Of a DNA stretch of 64,000 nucleotides, positions 54,332 to 64,000 are shown one piece after another. The DNA lies in assembly GCF_040712315.1 (NCBI RefSeq), contig NC_134018.1, positions 17,132,835 to 17,196,834 on the forward strand, read 5' to 3'. The notes beneath the pieces were generated by a model. The model did no database searches, was not told the DNA's origin, and saw nothing but the letters and a program-made list of their open reading frames with translations. The stretch's first letter is position 1, and every line of letters starts with the position of its first letter. This stretch comes from Castanea sativa. Taxonomy: Eukaryota > Streptophyta > Magnoliopsida > Fagales > Fagaceae. Made by a program: the position numbers and the translations under genes.

Positions 54332-55533
54332 AGAGTATCCACATTCATTTATTCTAATTCTATCCTATTTTACCATTCAAAAAGTTACTTTATCAATTAT
54401 ACAATACAATTTTACAATTCCTCAACATTCAATCTTCTATTTTACCATACTACACATTAAAATAATATAAATATAATAATATAAAAATATTTCCCAATTC
54501 TCTCAATTCTCTCTCTGATCTCTGTATCTCTTTACTCTGTCAAACTTCTTTCAGTTACACCAACACCACCGTCCACCCTCTCTCAGTCACACCACCACAC
54601 CGTCCACCTTCTCTCAGTCACACCACCACCGTCCACCATCCAACTTCTCTCAATTACACAAAAATCATTCACAAACCAGAGAGAGAAAATCATTCACAAA
54701 CTAGTTAAATTCACAAACCAAAAATCATTCACAAAATCCAGAAATCACAAACCAAAAATCCCACGCCGCCGTTGCACCACTGACCATGCCCACATCAGTC
54801 ACAAACCCACCACCGCCAGAAATCCACACAACTCGCCGATCTCCACCGGTAAAAACCCAAATCACTCACCGATCTCCGATCTCTGATCCAAATCAAAACA
54901 AGAAACCCATGCCGCCGCTGCACCACCTGACCCATGCCCACATCAGTCACCGATCTCTGATCTCCGATCCAAATCAAAACAAGAAACCCATCACTCACCG
55001 ATATGTTGATTTTGTCGGTTTGAAGAGAGAAGGGCATCCACACATGCAAGAATGTCGGTTTGAAGAGGGTCATCGGAGCACCGATGCCTCGTCGGTTGAG
55101 TGAATCGGTAAAGGGATCGGAGCACCGATGCCTCGTCGGAATCACTATCAGAGAGAGAGGGTCATCGGCGAGAGAGAGGATCATCGGCGAGAGGGTTATC
55201 GGCGAGAGAGAGGGTCATCGGAGAGAGTCTTGAGTCTGGAGAGAGTAGAGAGCAAATGAGAAAGAGAGAAGGAACAGAGAGAGAAAAAAAGAGAAAGAAT
55301 GAGAGAGGAGAGAGAAATTCCCGGGTAAATAAACAGAAGGAGAGTATTAAAAAATTATATTTTTTTATCCCATTTAGCTACAGTACCATCTTACATTTAC
55401 GATGGTACTGTAGCTATATGGCAAAAAAAATTTGGCTTTTCCAATTTGCCATTTTCATTGATGAGCAGTATTTGAGTCTAAATGCCAAATACACCTTACA
55501 TTTGGCATATACCACACTCACTGCTGATGCTCT
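54332..55533. mobile_element. MITE-like element with GC-richer cargo
   Basis: The ends AGAGTATCCACA and, on the complement, AGAGCATCAGCA are short inverted repeats, and the element splits a direct repeat array. The interior (54500-55330) differs in composition. It has CCACC-rich sequence, a 105-codon frame at 54786-55103 containing two copies of 'gatccaaatcaaaacaagaa', and then several 'gagagggtcatcgg' repeats. It looks like a captured gene leader. A hairpin 'ctacagtaccatc' lies at about 55378-55415. The target duplication is unclear. Confidence 0.6.
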
Positions 55534-55574
55534 TATAATTAAAAAAGTAAATGTCCTTGTAGCATCATGTTATG

Positions 55575-56225
55575 TTTGTTAACTTTAAAATGTATTGAGT
55601 CGACCTCTGAAAACTCGTTCATAACATTTCGTAAAGAGAATGTAAAATTGACATGTAATCAATGACTTAGAAAACTTTCACGTAATCACAAAAAGAAGTC
55701 ACGTCAGTGTGCAATAATTGATATTTTTTCTAGAAATATATTATAAAAAAATTAATAATTGATATATTTCCTAGAAATATGTTATAAAAAATTAAAACTT
55801 GTTTATTACATTTCGTAAAGGAAATGTAAGTATTGACATGTAATTAACGACATATAAAACTTTCACATGATCACAGTAAGAAGTCATGTCAGTCTGCAAT
55901 AATTGATATATCTTTTCCTAGAAATATGTTATAAAAAATTAAAATCGAGTGAGTTTAAATGCATAAATTATGCATGTTATGAAATTCATGTATATGAATG
56001 GTCTAAACTTATAAATCTGTGATCCATGAAGCAATATGTGACAGAAACGTATTTTCAATCATTTTCAGAGGCTATGTGAAGACAATTTAGTGACAATATC
56101 AAAAAAGTGAATGTCCTTGTAGCTTTCATGTTATGTTCTTTTTTGGCTGAATGTAGCATCATGTTATGTTGCTAAAAAAAGGTACTTCGCCTTACATTTT
56201 AATACCATAGCATTAAGATAAACAA
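55575..56225. repeat. Direct repeat, copy 2
   Basis: Second copy of 53648-54320, with the same internal duplication and a few indels. Confidence 0.8.
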
Positions 56226-57411
56226 GAGTAATTACAAACCGTGTGTAAAATAAATTAATGACCATTACAAAAGTCTACGGGTTGGGTAATGACAATTAAC
56301 ATGTGAATAGTCCATGTGCTATTGTCAGAAGCTTCTTTCAATACTATGAATGATAATCTCAATCAGTAAAGACTAAAGAGTGAACATTATTTTATCAAAA
56401 TACAGTAGATTAAAAAACACATTTTGTACGGATATAGTATTATAGCAAGTATAAATTAATATCATGCTCTCTCACGAACCACCCCAAACTTGTCAAACAC
56501 CTCCTAACAACTGAGTTTGTAGATGAACTTTGATTGTGAATTAGCTTAGGCTGATTTAGTTAGCCTGAATTGTGCAAATGTTTATCTTTGATAACAATAA
56601 ATAGTCAGAGGTTAGGAAAGCTCCCTTCTCTTGCTGTCCTTGTCCTAGTCCTAAAAAATACCGACCACCCTATAAAAACTACTAATCTGGCCCTAAACTT
56701 TGAGATATGTTTGGCTTTAGCAGAAAACATGAGCTATACGCAATGTGCTTGAGCCATTGTAAGAGCTTCTTTACCAACAGTTTCAACAAACAGATATGTA
56801 TGGGAGCTGATTTTCGAACTCTCTAGACTAGGGAGACACAGACACTGAGACCAAGTTGCTTGAAGGTGACAGGCTTACTACACCTACATGCATAAATATA
56901 ATATATATGATACAGAAGCGTGTAATTCACGTTTTCTGTGACAAAGAAGCATGTGCCAAGTGATACATTCTGGATGGTTACCGTGGAGTAGTGTGACAAC
57001 GTTGAATCTTGTGGTCATATTTGTTTTGCAAACTTGGAGTTGAAAACTTCGACGAACGAAAGCACATTAACAACTCACAAGTACAAGACGGAATAGACCA
57101 TGCATGCATGCAGCATGTATAGTGTAGATCGTTTATGATTTTGTTTTTGCTAATTATTACATCAGGTGCGGGAATTTTATGGACCCTGGAAAATGAGAAG
57201 GCTACTAAATTAATTTGCTCTGCTAACACAAATGGAAACAACCTACTACACCAAATTGTCATTTGAATTTCGTTTTTGAGACATTTCTTTCACCGAATAA
57301 TTTCATACATTCGTTTGGGGACTTCCAAAATTATCTTATTATTTTGAGTCTTCATTAACTTAGGCTAATATGAGGATTTTTAAACAAATATGAAAAGACA
57401 AAATACTAAAT
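56226..57411. other. Intergenic, no gene seen
   Basis: AT-rich; short frames at 56570 and 56978 lack recognisable content. Confidence 0.5.
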
Positions 57412-57600
57412 CATGAAAAATGATATATTTACAACATTTTTAAAACAAATTAATTTTTGGTGATAAGTTGTTATTGATTGATGAATACAAAAGTAATAGT
57501 AATTGTAGATCAAATTTAAAACCAATAACAACTTATCACTTAAATTAATTTATTGTAAAAATGTTATAAATATAATATTATTCTTAGATAATATCATTAT
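57412..57600. mobile_element. Palindromic MITE
   Basis: The left arm ('atatttacaacattttt', 'aaattaattttt-ggtgataagttgttattg') and right arm are inverted copies over about 70 bases each. Boundaries are approximate. Confidence 0.7.
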
Positions 57601-59029
57601 CTCTCAATTGAGATTTGTATAAAGGCAGGGTAAATACATTTCCTCTCATACAGTAACTTATTTGTTGCATTTATAACTACAATAAACCTATCATTTTCAG
57701 AAATATTTAAGAAGCACCATTTAAAAAAAAAAAACCTTAAAAAAATCCAAACAAACTAATGTACCACATGCAGTTTGAACAGATTACATCACAATTGGCC
57801 ACTATCCAGATTTTTTTTTTTGAAGTATATATATTATAATTTATAGATAAAAAAAAAAATAAGTAGCAAAAAGTAAGGATTATTATTGAATTTATTAATT
57901 ACTCATTGCATCAACAAACCCAGTATGGAACATGTATGTCGCTTAGCTTCATGTATGTCGTTTAGCTAAAGATCCTTGCACCCCCCAGAACAAGCTTTCA
58001 GATCAAAACGTGGTGAAATTTCATTGGTTTTAGAATGACCTAATGTTATTTGACTATATAGCAGTAGGTACCATTATAATCATAAGAGAACCAAAGATCA
58101 GGAAACTTCATTGTACGTACCATCAGATATCACCGTCCATGGAAAGGTCTAGTGACACGTATCAATCATGAAGAGGCACACATTAATTCAGAAGGATACA
58201 ACAACTACTACTATATGGTCCGCAAGTTTAGTACTACTACTACCACCGCAAAAACTACAATGGCTGGGTTTTTCTCAGTTATCCAAAGCCACCCCAATTT
58301 GTTCTTTCTTCTTACATAGTCCAATATTTCTGCCTAACTTTGACATGAAAATCCAAGTACAATCAATGTGTGTATATTCTCAGTGATAAATATCCCAACA
58401 AAAACTATCCCAACAAATATCCCAATGTGTTTAGCAAAAAATATCCCAACAAAAACAAAAGCAAATCCCTGATCTAATTGGCTGGGAAGCTGGACGCGTG
58501 GATTATGGTACCCTGTACTTTAGAGGGAGCTTCTACATGATAAAGTGATGACACGAGGTATGGTACCCCCAATGGGGGTACCTTTAGCCTTTGTGAACGT
58601 CACATTTTATCATACCCATTATGGAATAGAATCTGTATCTATATGATTCATGACTATATTATTGTAAAGAAAAGGAATTCTGATTTTTTTTTTAATCAGA
58701 AAATAAAAAGTGTGGCAGTGAGGTGGGTATCTTTCAAAATTAAAATACTCAAAATTACAAATATAGTAGCTAGAAAGACTGAAAGAGCTCACGACAATTA
58801 TATTCAGCCAAAAAAATAATAATAATCATCTCTCTTTCTTTCCTTTTAATCATATTTCGTGTTGATTCAGCAATTTAAAAAAAAAAAAAAAAATTTCAAA
58901 TAAACAAAATTGCAGATTGCAAGAAATACGTGACACCCTAGTTAGGAGCTATCTTATAATAAATTAATCAGTAAAAGCCTAAAAGGTTGTCTGATTTACT
59001 TTTTTTTAAGAAGGATATGTACTTGATGG
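57601..59029. other. Intergenic, no gene seen
   Basis: AT-rich. A hairpin GGTACCCCC-AAT-GGGGGTACC lies at 58562-58582. A short repeat of 'atcccaacaaa' lies at 58390-58455. No gene is supported. Confidence 0.5.
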
Positions 59030-59205
59030 ATTGAGATTAGGTGCAATTGTTATATCATGTAATTACCCTCTTCCTTTACAAATTTTTTTTTTACCATTTA
59101 TTGCTATGACATCAAATGCAATACTCTATGTCACAAATATTTTTTTACCATTTATTACTATAACATCAAATACAATGCTCTAACTATTGTACCTGATCTC
59201 GATTA
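59030..59205. mobile_element. MITE with internal tandem duplication
   Basis: The ends GAGATTAGGTGCAATTGTTA and, on the complement, GAGATCAGGTACAATAGTTA are inverted repeats. Inside, a unit of about 54 bases ('ttttttaccatttatt', 'tatgacatcaaat') occurs twice in tandem. Confidence 0.7.
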
Positions 59206-59305
59206 ACTGAAAAAAAGGCAAAGTCTAAAAGTGATAAGACTGACAAGAGCATCAAAATTACAATTTGTTTGAGCACATGCCCCTTACCTGCGAAAATGAT
59301 ATCTT

Positions 59306-59329
59306 GTACCCGGCATATATGCCGGGTAC
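59306..59329. repeat. Perfect 24-bp palindrome
   Basis: The left half is GTACCCGGCATA and the right half is its exact reverse complement, with no loop. The 10-base word CCCTTACCTG flanks it as a direct repeat at 59281-59290 and 59343-59352. Confidence 0.85.
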
Positions 59330-59489
59330 ACAATATACCACCTCCCTTACCTGTTGCTACAAAAAGGAAGGACATTGTAAATTAATATTATTAGATAGGT
59401 GCCCTGTTGTGCTCTCCCTTTCCCTTACAGACCAAAATATCTGGACAAGGGTTTTGATACTATGCGTGTTGTTGAACCACCCTTGATCC

Positions 59490-59715
59490 TCCATGGCATG
59501 GTTTTGAAACCCGAACCGGACCGTACGGTCAGACCGAAAAAACTGCAAACCTCTCAGTTTTGTGATTTTTTTAGTTTCAAGAACCGCTTTATGGGAAAAA
59601 AGCACGGACTCGTGCGAACCGTGATCGGACCGTACAGTTCAGAGAACCGTGACCAATTTTTGAGGTTCGGACGGTTTCTTTTTGTTTCAACTTTTCCAGT
59701 GAATTTTGGCTAATA
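59490..59715. mobile_element. MITE-like end rich in CGGACCG motifs
   Basis: This stretch carries many CGGACCG, AACCG and CGGTC motifs in both directions ('ggttttgaaaccc', 'aaccggaccgtacggtc', 'gttcggacggttt'). They resemble the subterminal regions of hAT-like MITEs. No second terminus or target duplication was identified. Confidence 0.45.
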
Positions 59716-60367
59716 CACCGGTATGAAGTTATAATTAGATCTAGAAGAAATGAAAGAACACGAAGAAGAACAACGATTGGAAGGAGATCTGATAATTTCA
59801 GATCTTGAACAAAGGGATTTGTAAGGAAAAAAAAAGAACCAGAGAAGAAGAAGACAAGTCCCTCCAAAAAAAAAAAGAGAAGAAGAACACAACGAAGCAG
59901 GGTTTGCGCCAAAAGGCCCAAAACAAACTCCACACTTGTTCAACAAATAAACAGTAAACATAAACTACATTAGATTATAAAAACAAAAACAAAAAGACAC
60001 ACATACACACAAATTATAGTAACATGTATCTTCGTCTTCTGCCAACACAGTTGCCGATCACACCTTCGTCTTTAGCTGCTGCTTCTTCTTCTTTCTTCTT
60101 TTTTTTCTTGTTCTCTTTCTTTTTTCCTTTGATGGAGCTCTGTAATTTCCTCTTTTTTGTTGAACTATGTGTTTCTCTTTCTTTCTTTAGACTTTTGTTA
60201 CTTTTTTTTACTTCTTTTGAATTCCTAAGTCCCTCACGTGGCTAACATTAGAAATGATGAAAGGTTTTAATTTTGTAATAAAAGCAAAAAAATTTCAGCC
60301 ATTAGATTTAGATCTTTTTTTTCAGCTGCCCAACATGATGTTAGGTGCATTAAATATTTTAAGTATT
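59716..60367. other. Intergenic, no gene seen
   Basis: Purine-rich and then pyrimidine-rich sequence; the small frames are Lys/Glu-rich or Phe-rich and look like composition artefacts. Confidence 0.5.
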
Positions 60368-60537
60368 ACTAAGAGTAATGTAGTATCACAATATTTTACA
60401 CAATATTTTGCTATAATTTGACACATGGCAAAGTGAGTAATGAAAAAAAAATTATGAGTCTACATCTCTACCACTCACATCTCGTCACATGGCAAATTGT
60501 GGCAAAATTTGTATAAATGTTATGCACTATTATTGCT
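60368..60537. mobile_element. Palindromic MITE
   Basis: The left arm ('agagtaatgtagta', 'aatattttgctataatttgacacatgg') and the complement of the right arm ('agagcaataatagtg', 'aattttgccacaatttgccatgtg') match over about 70 bases. Confidence 0.7.
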
Positions 60538-60673
60538 CTAATTTTAATTAATATTTAAAGTTAAGTATATAATAATTATCAAAAAATTATTTCAATTTAG
60601 AATTATTAAATATTTTAAATATTTTATTTGACTATCTTTCTAATTCTTATATAATAATAATAATAATAATAAT

Positions 60674-61480
60674 TGTAAGGTCACAATTCGTGCCCAAACC
60701 TAGCGGTGTGAAGGGGACATGCCTGAAAAGCCCAATACAATAAAATTTGTAGAGAGTGAGCTTGAAATCTAGGTTTTAATGATGTGGGATAACAAAAATG
60801 ATGGGCTTAATCACCAAGTCACATGCAATGAACTATTTATGTAATAGAATGTCTTCTCAAACGTAAGCCGAGGACAATGTGTATAATCTTTCCTACTTCC
60901 ACAAATAGATTACAATGAAGGGTGGTGGTGTGTATAGTCTTTTTTCTTCTCTTTCTCCGACCCCCCTGCTTGAATGTCTTTCTTTTCCTTTTATATCATC
61001 CTCCTTCTTCCCTCCATCTTCCACGTATGGATCAGATCACTCATCCAGATACTTGTCCCATCCATTGCCCTCTTGAAATCCTCAAACCATAGCTGTAAGG
61101 CTGATCACCACTATTCAAATGTCATTTTCTCATTAATGTAGTCAGAGAGGTAGGTGCAGAGTTTTTAATGCGGTGGTAGTAGCTTTCTCTAAGATATTTC
61201 CCATTCGCTCGTCCTCTCCATGCCTTTGTGGAACACATCTTCATCCACAAAACCTTCTAGAATATCATTCTTATCACCATGGCATACCATCTAATCTTCA
61301 CTTCACTTAGCTGAGGAGTTGCCCTTCTTCGGACTATTTTCATCAGCCTCTCTCGCAACAGTTTACTTGTGGGCTTTTAAGTTCGGTATCGTTATTACCA
61401 TGAAATCCTCCGCGGATAAGTTAATACCCTCGAATTAGACCAAAGACCCAAGAACAAGCCCTAGACCTTTTGTCCTTACA
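60674..61480 (-). repeat. Tat-3 3' LTR
   Basis: 807 bases. The plus-strand ends are TGTAAGGTCA and CCTTACA. The shared 'aataaaatttgtagag' and 'cttgaaa-ctaggttt' blocks tie it to the Tat-1 and Tat-2 LTRs. A minus-strand TATAAAA lies at 60989-60995. The other copy is outside the window. Confidence 0.85.
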
Positions 61481-61758
61481 ATAGCCCCTCAAAACTTCAT
61501 CTTTCTTCTCCATCCGAGGAGAAAGTTGAGGTTTTGACCCAATGCCCCAGCTTTCGCACGCTTCTACAACTGCCACACGCAAAAACGTCATTTCTTTCCT
61601 TTAAAACCGTTTCTGACGCCTCAAAATCCACAACACCCCTATTAATTGCTCCAAGTGATGCACTGTCCCCCACGTCCAACAGTGAGATGTAAATCTAACG
61701 GTCTGGATTTTTCCTTTGAATTTTGAGTGGGATAACTCCCATTTGGTTTCGTCTCTCA

Positions 61759-61766
61759 TATAAAAT
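61759..61766 (+). promoter_or_regulatory. TATA box of the Tat-3 antisense gene
   Basis: TATAAAAT, 213 bases before the ATG at 61979 and on the same strand. It follows the 'caacagtgagatg' block that is conserved in Tat-1 and Tat-2. It suggests that the antisense gene has its own promoter, facing away from the 3' LTR. Confidence 0.55.
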
Positions 61767-61978
61767 GCCTGGGAAGTTGCGATTTTTCCATTTACTCTGG
61801 AAATCGACTAGCTCTAAAGAGTTCCTCATTTTTCTACTCCCAAGAAGTTCCTAAAGAGTTGCCTACTCCTTCTCTCATAAGTTTTCACGCTTTCAAGTTC
61901 TTTTTCTCCTTGGCTATAGTCCTCGGCCATTAATTGTACCCCCTTTCCTTTCTAAATCTTCACTTTTACTCCAACCAA

Positions 61979-64000
61979 ATGGGTAGATTCAAATGTTTAG
62001 TAGATACTGATGCCGGTATAGAGGGTTTCCGAGCCAAATACCACATTTCTCAAGAAGTGGGTTTAAGGTACTGCCCCCCAAAAGCCATAGTTAACAATAG
62101 GAAAGAAGGAGAAGTTTTCATTCCCATAATCGCATTTTTAGAGGGTGGAATGATACTTCCCATGAAGAACGTAACCAACGAATACCTGCGTAATCATATA
62201 TTATGCCCAGATCAATGCACACCTAACACGTTTAGAATCTTAGGTTGTGTCGACGCTCTCAATGAGCAAATGGGTTTGAATCTCACATGGCGTGATGTTG
62301 TCCATATGTATGAGTGTCACAAACTTAAAGACTTAGGGTATTACCTCAAGTCTAGGTCTAACATCGTTAGACTCATATCGTGTCTTCCCAAATCTAACAA
62401 AGGCATGAAGGACGACTACTTAATTGCCTCCGGGAGGTGGTACGACGGTCTTCATTGTCCAGTCACAGAAGGAACACTAGGTGTGATTCCATAGAGTTTA
62501 GGTCCCTTAGCATGGGGTTTAGTTCTTATAATTTTCTCATTTAGATTTACCTTGCATTTCACATTCTCCTTGTTTCACATTTGTTGTTAGTCTAACCATG
62601 TTTGGCTTCTCGGATATCTTTGCAGATAAACAGCACGTATCGCCTCGTTTGAGCCTATCCAGCATCGCAGACCTCAATAGAGTTTTAAGATCCGAGGTAT
62701 TCGTGAGTGAAGACGGGCAAGTGAAGGCAGCCCATCTCATCTTGGGGTACGAACCTCTATCGTCTACTTTCCATGACATCGGCAACGCAATTGTCGTGGG
62801 TGATCGGAGACATAAAAGGATAGAAGTCTCAAAAATGAGATTCCTTGCTTCACACGATCTACTAGACGATCCCTCTATCATTCTCTACGTACACCCAATA
62901 ATAGCAGTCCCTCCACCTGTGCAACCTGAAGCAGCAGCAGTCCGAGAAGAATCCACATCTTCTCTCTTGTCCCTTGAGGAGGAAATAGACCAATTCCGAC
63001 TTGAGGAAGCAGAGAAACCTTCAGAGAGCCATGTTGTCAACCTCTCGGACAAAGAAAACTAATCCACCGAGAGCTCTGGTATCAAAGGTTTCGTAGTTGC
63101 GCGTGTAGATAGCAGCGCCGAGGAGGAAGAAGAAGAAATGTCTCGACAACCAGGGAATACCTTGAAGGATCTTCTTGCCAAAAGGGGTAAGCAGGCCACC
63201 ACGAAGGACGCTTCGAGATCTCAGCCTCTTGCCAATCTCCCACCCCCACCTCCTCCTTTAGGCTCCCTCATTCGTATACCCAACCTCAAAAAGAAGAAAA
63301 GAGCGAACGAGGTTAAGGAAAAGGAGTCGGCCCAACAGAAAAAACGAAAACAACAAAAAGCGGCAAAGGACCAAACACGAGCTTCCTCTGTGGAGAGCAG
63401 GGAGAGCCATGATTTGGCCGAGGTGCTCCAAACTCAGTCCCACTGGTCACCTCCATTGGAGTTGGATAGGGCTCCCATTCCCCGCCACTCCACCATAAGG
63501 GAATTCCAAAAAGGGTATGCCCACTACTTAGCCGAGGCCTTAGAGCAGCCCATCCTATTACCTAAGGACATGACTGCCCTGAAGGAAATGAGACAACCTG
63601 AATTTTTCCTATCCCTAAAAAGGGATTTGGCTTTGGTACGTGTTGTTTGATTTCTTTAATCATTGCAATTTACTTTCTTCCAACCCTTTGTAAGCATATA
63701 CACACTTTTATGTTATCTTTGTCTTAATGCAGTTGTTCATCATCCTTGCGTAGGCTATCCAGGAGGTTTTTGTGGTGGAGAAATGGATTGAGGACGCTCA
63801 GAATGAGGCTAAGGTTCAGGCCAACATCAGGATGGAGACTGAAAAAGCTCTTGGCTCAACAGAGCAGGAGAAAAAAGAGCTTGCGGACAAGTTGGTAGAA
63901 GAGGGAAAATGAAGAGGAGCGCTGAGGCTGGGCTTAAAACGATTGAGACCCAAGCAGAGGAGTAACGCAAACAGCTCCACAACAAAGGCATAGAGCTAGC
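61979..64000 (+). pseudogene. Antisense gene of Tat-3, partial
   Basis: Exon 1 is 61979-62480 (MGRFKC start; an upstream in-frame ATG at 61934 is not shared). Intron 1 is 62481-62625 (GTGTGA donor, TTTGCAG acceptor), exon 2 62626-63635 and intron 2 63636-63753 (GTACGT donor, GCGTAG acceptor). Exon 3 begins at 63754 and continues past the edge. The exon borders fall at the same places as in Tat-2, and exon 1 is 502 bases against 505. Protein similarity is high in exon 1 while DNA similarity is moderate. Breaks: one in-frame TAA at 63060-63062 and a TGA near 63910, probably from a small frameshift. Its function is unknown. Confidence 0.8.

Larger units (their letters stand above)
60674..64000 (-). 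mobile_element. Tat-3: diverged Tat-family element, cut by the window edge
   Basis: It starts with an LTR at 60674 in the same orientation as Tat-2. The junction after the LTR has the same 'atagcccctcaaaac' polypurine-like sequence, followed by the antisense gene on the plus strand. Nucleotide similarity to Tat-1 and Tat-2 is clear only in short blocks, so it is a separate family. Gag, pol and the other LTR would lie beyond 64000. Confidence 0.88.

Noticed and set aside
54786..55103. 105-codon Pro/His-rich frame as a host gene
   Set aside because: Contains direct DNA repeats, lies inside a mobile element and has no conserved domain.
1..64000. tRNA, rRNA or other structured RNA genes
   Set aside because: No tRNA A/B box pair with a foldable cloverleaf and no rRNA signature was noticed by eye; a covariance search would be needed to exclude them.

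Overview
This is a plant nuclear window, most likely from a woody eudicot. It is AT-rich and holds only two clear host genes. The gene types, the introns with GT/AG borders, TATA boxes at plausible distances and dense LTR retrotransposon and MITE content all fit. The species cannot be fixed from the sequence; a Fagales-like tree is only a guess.

Host genes: (1) an intact single-exon GH17 beta-1,3-glucanase on the minus strand (1738-2868), with a broken duplicate of its 5' end (862-1223) and a second, more decayed relic of its promoter and start region (about 6440-7160); (2) a two-exon DUF4408/DUF761-type gene on the minus strand (48982-50964). The remaining unique sequence is AT-rich with no gene that I can support.

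Repeats dominate. An old Ty1/copia element (12431-27740, target duplication ACTTT) is split by a Tat-lineage Ty3/gypsy element, Tat-1 (14239-24983, plus strand, duplication TATAT). A second Tat element, Tat-2 (29019-41004, minus strand, duplication GCTAC), lies beside it. A third, diverged Tat family (Tat-3) enters at 60674 and runs off the right edge. Tat-1 and Tat-2 carry gag-protease, then a leaky-type stop (UAG CAG UUA), then RT, RNase H, a second RNase H and integrase. Between pol and the 3' LTR come a 151-bp tandem array and a multi-exon gene on the opposite strand. This antisense gene is also present in Tat-3 with the same exon-intron layout, and it is the most interesting system in the window. 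No copy is intact: premature stops are almost all C-to-T or G-to-A changes, and several deletions sit at short microhomologies.

Smaller elements include four Mutator-like elements with 9-bp target duplications (3813, 10979, 41758, 46193), of which two carry gene-like cargo. There are also two hAT-like MITEs with 8-bp duplications (28208, 43693) and several palindromic MITEs. Two copies of a roughly 2-kb segment (10160-12430 plus 27741-28199, and 45850-47915) act as filled and empty sites for each other, so the insertion order can be read directly.
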